Shown one piece after another: positions 59,325 through 64,000 of a stretch of 64,000 nucleotides of DNA (within the stretch, counting starts at the first letter, position 1; each line of letters opens with the position of its first letter). The position numbers and the translations under genes were made by a program. The notes below the pieces were generated by a model. That model saw only the letters and a list, made by a program, of their open reading frames with translations, searched no databases and had not been told where the DNA came from. The DNA is from Amycolatopsis suaedae (GTDB lineage: Bacteria; Actinomycetota; Actinomycetes; Mycobacteriales; Pseudonocardiaceae): NCBI RefSeq assembly GCF_004214935.1, contig NZ_SFCC01000013.1:1-64000 (forward strand), read 5' to 3'.

Positions 59325-60164
59325 TCAGGCCGAGAAGAACTCCGCCAGCACCGGTGCCAGGGTGGCCTGGTCGAACAGGTGGGTCTGGCCCTCGAGGCGG
59401 ACGTGGCGGCCGTCGGCGACCTCCCGCGCGACCGTCTCACACGCCTCACGCTGCCACTGGGGGCTCGCGCCGCCGTCGACGACGAGGACCGGCACGGTCG
59501 TCCGGGCCAGCTGCCGGTGGGGCAGGGCGGCGTGGTCGTTGCCGATGACGCCGTCGTAGACGATGGTCGGCGCCAGCGCGACGAAGGTGTCCCAGCTCGG
59601 GTGGAACCGGAAGTTCGCGATCAGCTCGTCGGGGAAGCGCACGTACTCCCGCCAGAACAGCTCGACCGCGTCCTCGGAGCGGTCCGCCGCCACCAGTTCC
59701 TTGACCCGGTCCAGATAGTCCGGAGGCGTGTCCGGTGCCGAGTAGGGCGGCTCGTAGACGGCGAGCTTGGCCATCGGCACGCCCTGGGCCGCGGCCCGCA
59801 GCGCGATGATGCCGCCGGTGCAGTTGGCCCATACGTTGCACGGCTCCCCGATCGACCGCACGACGGCTTCCAGGTCCGCGACCTCGTGGTCGATCGTGTA
59901 GGTGTCACCGTTGCCGTTGTCGCCGCTGTCGCCGCGCCCGCGGCGGTCGTAGTTGTACACGGTGAAGTTCTCGGCGAGGAAGCGGGCCAGCGGCGCGAAC
60001 ATCGCCTTCTGGGTGAGGCCGCCGCCGAGCATCACCACGGGCGGCCCCTCGCCGGAGCGTTCGTAGGCGATCGACGTGCCGTCGGCCGAGGTCACCTTCT
60101 CCACCACGAGATCGCGGCGTTCGACGACGCCGTCCATGTCGACGGGCACCGCTGTCTCCGACAC
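59325..60164 (-). CDS. Alpha/beta hydrolase with Cys in the nucleophile elbow
   Basis: 279 residues. Oxyanion strand PPVVMLGGGLTQ, then YNYDRRGRGDSGD, a nucleophile elbow ANCTGG with Cys115 in place of Ser, and the late His in EGQTHLFDQATL. It is a paralogue of the hydrolase at 9.7-10.5 kb, which keeps Ser. Cys makes it dienelactone-hydrolase-like, or impairs hydrolysis. The GTG start at 60164 is favoured by an AAAGGGGA site; ATG 60203 has none. Confidence 0.78.
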   Translation of the reverse strand: MSETAVPVDMDGVVERRDLVVEKVTSADGTSIAYERSGEGPPVVMLGGGLTQKAMFAPLARFLAENFTVYNYDRRGRGDSGDNGNGDTYTIDHEVADLEAVVRSIGEPCNVWANCTGGIIALRAAAQGVPMAKLAVYEPPYSAPDTPPDYLDRVKELVAADRSEDAVELFWREYVRFPDELIANFRFHPSWDTFVALAPTIVYDGVIGNDHAALPHRQLARTTVPVLVVDGGASPQWQREACETVAREVADGRHVRLEGQTHLFDQATLAPVLAEFFSA

Positions 60165-60207
60165 GGGAGTCCCCTTTCCGGTTGCGCTTGTCTGGTTTCG
60201 CATCGTG

Positions 60208-60930
60208 TCAGGCGGCCGCGGCCTCCTGCGTCTTCCGCGTTGCTGGATCCCGGATGGCCATGAAGGACATGCGGTTCGGGTTGTGGCTGAGGTTGGGCAG
60301 GTGCCGGTGCGCGGTGAAACCGGCGGCCGCGAGCCGCGCCACCAGACCGGCCTCGTCGTGCCGGCTCAGTCCCAGGCGCCTGCGGACCTTGGTGTACGGC
60401 GACATCGCGGTCGCGCAGAGCGAGACCACCGCGGCGAGGAGGAAACCGTGCCTCGCCCCGTACCGCAGCAGTGCGGCGACGTCGCCCGCCAGGCTCGTCC
60501 GGACCGGTACGACATCCCCCACGAGCAGGCGGCCGCCCGCCGGCAGCAGCCGGGCGGCGTCGGCGAGCAGCCGGTCCAGCTCGGCGTCGCTGAGGTACTG
60601 CAGTACGGAGTTGACGACCATCAGTCCCACCGACCCCGGCTCCAGACCGGACACGTCGCCGACGACGGAGATGCCCGGATGGTCCGCGAAGCGTGCGGCC
60701 AGCCTGCGCCGCACACCGTCCGCCAGCTCGCACAGGATCACGTGCCCGGCCGCCGCGGCGATGCGGTCGGCGTGCAGTGCCTCGCCGGCGCCGTAGTCGA
60801 GCACCCGGATGGACGGGTCGTCCAGCACCGCGAGGACATCGGTGGCGACCTTGCGGAAATGTGCCTCGCGGTGCCGGTCGTTGACGTAGACGCGCTGTGT
60901 TCGGCTCCAGAAGTCCAGCCAGTCGCTCAT
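60208..60930 (-). CDS. Class I SAM-dependent methyltransferase
   Basis: 240 residues: MSDWLDFWSRTQRVYVNDRH, motif I VLDYGAGEALHADRI, VNSVLQYLSDAEL and LPAGGRLLVGDVVP. The start ATG overlaps the upstream glycosyltransferase stop (4 nt), so the pair is coupled and may act on the same lipid-linked or glycolipid substrate. A similar glycosyltransferase-methyltransferase pairing occurs in several cell-envelope loci. Target unknown. Confidence 0.82.
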   Translation of the reverse strand: MSDWLDFWSRTQRVYVNDRHREAHFRKVATDVLAVLDDPSIRVLDYGAGEALHADRIAAAAGHVILCELADGVRRRLAARFADHPGISVVGDVSGLEPGSVGLMVVNSVLQYLSDAELDRLLADAARLLPAGGRLLVGDVVPVRTSLAGDVAALLRYGARHGFLLAAVVSLCATAMSPYTKVRRRLGLSRHDEAGLVARLAAAGFTAHRHLPNLSHNPNRMSFMAIRDPATRKTQEAAAA

Positions 60931-62873
60931 GCGGCCCCGCGACAGTCCAGCAGAACCGGCACGGGCAGTCCGGGCGGAGGCGCGGCGCCGACCGGGCGGC
61001 AGGCCTGCGCCGCCCACTGCACGGCCTCCACCGCGGGCCCGCTGACGAACGCCGCGGTGCCCGGCCCCGGAGGTGGTGCCAGCACGAACCGCAGTTGTCC
61101 CGAGCGCACCAGCTCGCGGAACGACCCGGCGGTCGGCACCGGGTCACTACCGTCGAAGCCGCCCATGGCCAGCACCGGGGTGCCGTCGGCCGCCAGGATC
61201 AGCGGGGCGGCCGACATCGCCGTCAACGTGGCGACCATCCACCGTTCGGTGCCGTGGTTCTCCCTGAGGAACGCGACCATCCGCGGGTCGACCGGCGGCT
61301 GTGACGCGACGGCGAACGCTTCGGCCAGCGGTGGCGGAACCGCCGCCAGCAGGTAGCGGCCCTCCTGGTTGGCCAGCGGGTTGAGACCGGACAGCTGCTG
61401 GTCCGCAGTGCGAACCGACCAGGTGAGGGGCGCCGCGAGCACCGCGACCGCCGCCAGCAGTCCGACGCCGGTGACGACCGGTGCGCGGCCGCGGGCGATC
61501 CGGATCCCGACCAGGGCCAGCACACCCGCCAGCAGCACGACAGCCAGCAGCCATCCGGGATAGCTGGCACCGGTCTCCCGCAGCACGAGCACCGTCCAGC
61601 CGGTGACCGCGACGATCTGCGCGGCCAGCAGCGCGGTGCCGAGGCCTTCGCCGCGCCGCCACGCTCCCCAGGCCGTCACCAGCCCGACGGCCGCCAGCGC
61701 GGCGAGCGCGGGCACGAGCATGCCGGTGTAGTACGGGTGCAGCACGCCGCCCATGAAGCTGAACACCGCCCAGCAGCAGGCAGCCCAGCCCGTCCACAGC
61801 AGCAGGGCCGCCACGGCCGGGTCGGTGCGCCCGCGGCCCCGCAGAGCGACCGCCGTCGCCCCGGCCGCGACGATGGCCAGCGGGAACCACCACGACACCT
61901 GGTCTGCCAGTGCTCCGCTGAACAGCCTTCCGGCGCCGGCCGGGCCACTGTGGAAGACCTCACCGGTCTTGAACGCGGCCATGATCTGCCCGGCCATGTC
62001 GTTCCCGGCGGTGGGCGCGTCGAGGTGCACGCCCAGGACGTTGCCGACCCGGCCGAGGATGGTGCCGTCCGGACTGGCGGCCGTCCAGGCCCTGCTTCCC
62101 TCGGGGACGAGCGAGACCAGCAGTGGCCACACCGCCGACGTGACCAGCACGGTCACCGCCGCGCCGCCGGCCCCCAGCAGCCGCCTGCCGATCCTGCCGG
62201 GGCCGCAGACCAGCCACACCAGCGCGAGTGCCGGAAGAACCAGGTATGCCTGCAGGTACTTCGCGTCGAACGCGAGTCCCACCATCGCCGCCGCTCCCAG
62301 CAGCGGCACCAGCCTGCCACGGCGCACGGCCCGCACCGTCAGCCAGGCGGCGACCAGCAGGGCGAGCACCATGATGGCGTCCGGTGTGTTGGCCCGGTCG
62401 ACGGCGACGTTGACCGGGCTGATCGCCAGGCCCAGACCGGCCAGCAGCGCGGCGATCCGGCCCGCCCGGCTGCCGCCGAACGCCTCGCGCACGGCCAGCG
62501 CCAGCACCAGCACCGAGGCCACGCCGGCGATCGCGGTCGGCAGGAACAGCGTCGCCCAGTTCAGCCCGAACAACTTGATCAGCAACGCGGAGGGCCACAG
62601 CCACACCGCGGGCTTGTCCATGGAGATGAAGTGGCCGGCGTCCAGGCCGCCGGACAGGAACGCGGTCCAGTCCTGCGACATGGTCAGGGCGGTGGCGGCG
62701 TAGTAGGCGTTGCCCCACCCGCCCGCCGACGCCGCACCCCAGATCCGGAGCGCGAGGGCGAGTGCGAGGCAGCCGGCCAGACCCAGCCACCAGAGGGGGA
62801 CGGTTCTCGTGGTCGTCGGCGACGGTGCCTCGACCGGCGAACGCGTCCCGAGACCGAGCGGCTCAGTTCTCAT
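60927..62873 (-). CDS. Membrane glycosyltransferase, PMT/ArnT-like (GT39/GT83 superfamily)
   Basis: About 648 residues with roughly 11-13 helices in the N-terminal 480 residues and a C-terminal soluble domain. Family signs include LGLAGCLALALALRIWG, the loop region MDKPAVWLWPSALLIKLFGLNW and VAVDRANTPDAIMVLALL. It would transfer a polyprenyl-linked sugar to a lipid or protein on the extracytoplasmic side. ATG 62873 is chosen over 62885. It is coupled to a methyltransferase downstream. Confidence 0.85.
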   Translation of the reverse strand: MRTEPLGLGTRSPVEAPSPTTTRTVPLWWLGLAGCLALALALRIWGAASAGGWGNAYYAATALTMSQDWTAFLSGGLDAGHFISMDKPAVWLWPSALLIKLFGLNWATLFLPTAIAGVASVLVLALAVREAFGGSRAGRIAALLAGLGLAISPVNVAVDRANTPDAIMVLALLVAAWLTVRAVRRGRLVPLLGAAAMVGLAFDAKYLQAYLVLPALALVWLVCGPGRIGRRLLGAGGAAVTVLVTSAVWPLLVSLVPEGSRAWTAASPDGTILGRVGNVLGVHLDAPTAGNDMAGQIMAAFKTGEVFHSGPAGAGRLFSGALADQVSWWFPLAIVAAGATAVALRGRGRTDPAVAALLLWTGWAACCWAVFSFMGGVLHPYYTGMLVPALAALAAVGLVTAWGAWRRGEGLGTALLAAQIVAVTGWTVLVLRETGASYPGWLLAVVLLAGVLALVGIRIARGRAPVVTGVGLLAAVAVLAAPLTWSVRTADQQLSGLNPLANQEGRYLLAAVPPPLAEAFAVASQPPVDPRMVAFLRENHGTERWMVATLTAMSAAPLILAADGTPVLAMGGFDGSDPVPTAGSFRELVRSGQLRFVLAPPPGPGTAAFVSGPAVEAVQWAAQACRPVGAAPPPGLPVPVLLDCRGAA

Positions 62874-63067
62874 GCCGAGCAGCATGAGCGGCGGGCACCC
62901 GGCCGGACATCTCTCTGGCTGCGCACCCGGTGGCAGCGCTCTCTCGTAGGTCGCTCAGATGCCACCACATCCGCCCTCACCCCGGCACGCCCGCCCCACC
63001 TGCCTCGAGCACCACAGCCACCCCACCAGCCACCACGAACGAGACAACCCACCAAGCACCAGAGCAC

Positions 63068-63114
63068 GTGAAGGCCACCATCACCACGTCACACGTAATG
63101 AAGGTGGCCTTCAC
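63068..63114. terminator. Hairpin terminator with 23-nt loop
   Basis: GTGAAGGCCACC at 63068-63079 pairs perfectly with GGTGGCCTTCAC at 63103-63114. It lies 29 nt downstream of the stop (63143) of the minus-strand DinB-fold gene, as in the GAAGGCC-type terminators elsewhere in the window. Confidence 0.65.
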
Positions 63115-63142
63115 GAGCTTGCGCTCGGGGCGCCGCACCCGG

Positions 63143-63934
63143 TCAGGCGAACTGACCGGGCCTGCGGCCGGGCCCCGCGGGGCCGCGGTAGGCCTGCGCG
63201 ATGTCAAGCCACCGGTCCGCCTCGGCGCCGGTCGCGGTGAGTCCCAGGTCGGCCCGGTGCCGCCTGCGCGTGGCGAGCAGGCACAGATCCTCGGCGGTGC
63301 CGGTGATCCGGTCCCCCGCGTCCTCCGGGCCGAACGTCCACAGTGCACCGGAGGGCGCGGTGATCTCGAAGCGGAACCGCGTCGCCGGCGGGGTGAGCTG
63401 CCGTGCCTGGTAACCGAACTCCCAGGTACGGACGACGAAGCCGACGAGGTGACCGATGCGGTCGGTACGCTGCCGCGTGACTCCGAGCGCGTCGGCGATG
63501 TCCTGCCCGTGCCCGAACAGTTCCATCATCCCCGCACTGGCCAGCACCGCGGGGGGCAGCGGGTTGACCAGCCAGGGCACCGGCTGGTCGGCGGGGACGG
63601 CGGCGAGCGCCTTGATGCCGGCGTCGCGCTCCGCGCGCCACCGGGCGAGCAGCGCCTCCGGCGGGTCGTCGACGTAGTCGGCCAGCGCCGCGTTGACCGC
63701 GGCGTCGAACCCCTGCGTGAGGCCGGCGGTCATCCGCTGGAACGCCGCGGGATCGGCGGCGGCGAGCCCGGCGATGCGGAAGATGAAGGCCAGGTGACCG
63801 ATCTGGTGCGCCACCGTCCATCCCGCGGCCGGCGTGGGCAGGGCCCACGCGTCGGCGGCGAGCCCGGCGACGAGGCCGTCGACCTCCCGGCCTTCCTCGG
63901 TCAGATCGTCGATCACCCTGCGTGGGTCAGTCAT
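63143..63934 (-). CDS. Maleylpyruvate isomerase/DinB-fold protein, TIGR03084-like
   Basis: 263 residues: TEEGREVDGLVAGLAADAW, WTVAHQIGHLAFIFRIAGL (first metal-binding His), MMELFGHGQDIADALGV (third His region). This is the four-helix DinB/MDMPI bundle; several such actinobacterial proteins are mycothiol-dependent thiol transferases. The C-terminal part (FRFEITAPSGALWTFGPEDA) is the MDMPI C-terminal-like beta region. Its substrate is unknown. Confidence 0.75.
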   Translation of the reverse strand: MTDPRRVIDDLTEEGREVDGLVAGLAADAWALPTPAAGWTVAHQIGHLAFIFRIAGLAAADPAAFQRMTAGLTQGFDAAVNAALADYVDDPPEALLARWRAERDAGIKALAAVPADQPVPWLVNPLPPAVLASAGMMELFGHGQDIADALGVTRQRTDRIGHLVGFVVRTWEFGYQARQLTPPATRFRFEITAPSGALWTFGPEDAGDRITGTAEDLCLLATRRRHRADLGLTATGAEADRWLDIAQAYRGPAGPGRRPGQFA

Positions 63935-64000
63935 GGTAAGGAGTCCTCCCGTCGAACCGGCCGTCGCAGGCCAGTGTCGGCGCCTCCTGGCCGGCCGTCT

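Noticed and set aside
1..64000. tRNA, rRNA, CRISPR arrays, riboswitches
   Set aside because: No cloverleaf with conserved TTC-loop, no regularly spaced repeats and no recognisable aptamer were found by eye; a covariance-model search would be the decisive test.

Overview
The window is high-GC actinobacterial DNA. An S-(hydroxymethyl)mycothiol dehydrogenase implies mycothiol chemistry, and there are many cytochromes P450, a 13E12/DUF222 HNH protein, an ECF42 sigma factor and tight ATGA/GTGA gene overlaps. Together these suggest a Pseudonocardiaceae-type actinomycete; Amycolatopsis is my best guess, by inference only. No rRNA, tRNA, CRISPR array or insertion sequence was seen.

Layout. 1-7.5 kb: central metabolism and detoxification on the minus strand (sucD, sucC, an MFS symporter, GNAT, HNH protein, acetyltransferase, mycothiol-dependent formaldehyde dehydrogenase with its MBL partner). 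7.6-19.6 kb: a mixed region with two GT2-GtrA membrane glycosyltransferases (one degenerate), a YdjC/HpnK deacetylase, P450, O-methyltransferase, SnoaL-like protein, an aryl-acid AMP ligase of the EntE/DhbE type, prephenate dehydrogenase and a GalE-like epimerase. 19.7-21.6 kb: a DrrAB-type ABC exporter.

21.7-39.5 kb is a biosynthetic cluster. Fifteen minus-strand genes, nearly all overlapping or touching, run from a thiolase and CoA-transferase through FabG, two hotdog dehydratases, ACP, two active ketosynthases and two ketosynthase-like proteins without the active-site cysteine. They continue through two thioesterase-like proteins, a DsbA-like isomerase and a class II aldolase to an unusual single-polypeptide acyl-CoA ligase-P450 fusion. 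Divergent to it are a paired acyl-CoA dehydrogenase and an LLM flavin monooxygenase. The gene set matches a highly reducing (polyene-forming) type II PKS combined with beta-oxidation-like enzymes. Immediately downstream lies a secreted neocarzinostatin-family apoprotein gene, although no enediyne PKS is present.

40.4-48.2 kb is the second highlight: a selenoneine locus with senC (selenophosphate synthetase), senB (selenosugar synthase) and senA (EgtB-like selenoneine synthase). It has an MFS gene upstream of senA and a three-gene co-directional block ahead of senC: an acyl-CoA-dehydrogenase-fold flavoprotein, a cytosolic PhnD-like binding-protein fold, and a TusA-like/ferritin-like fusion. 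This block looks like an undescribed extension of the selenium pathway.

48.4-64 kb: an ECF42/DGPF pair, two near-duplicate MmcQ/YjbR genes flanking an MFS exporter-P450 pair, an FAD monooxygenase divergent from an EHN-type epoxide hydrolase, an ABM-like small protein, a UvrA-like ABC ATPase, an alpha/beta hydrolase with Cys at the nucleophile elbow, a methyltransferase coupled to a PMT/ArnT-like membrane glycosyltransferase, and a DinB/maleylpyruvate-isomerase-fold protein. Strong GC-rich hairpins separate most convergent gene pairs.
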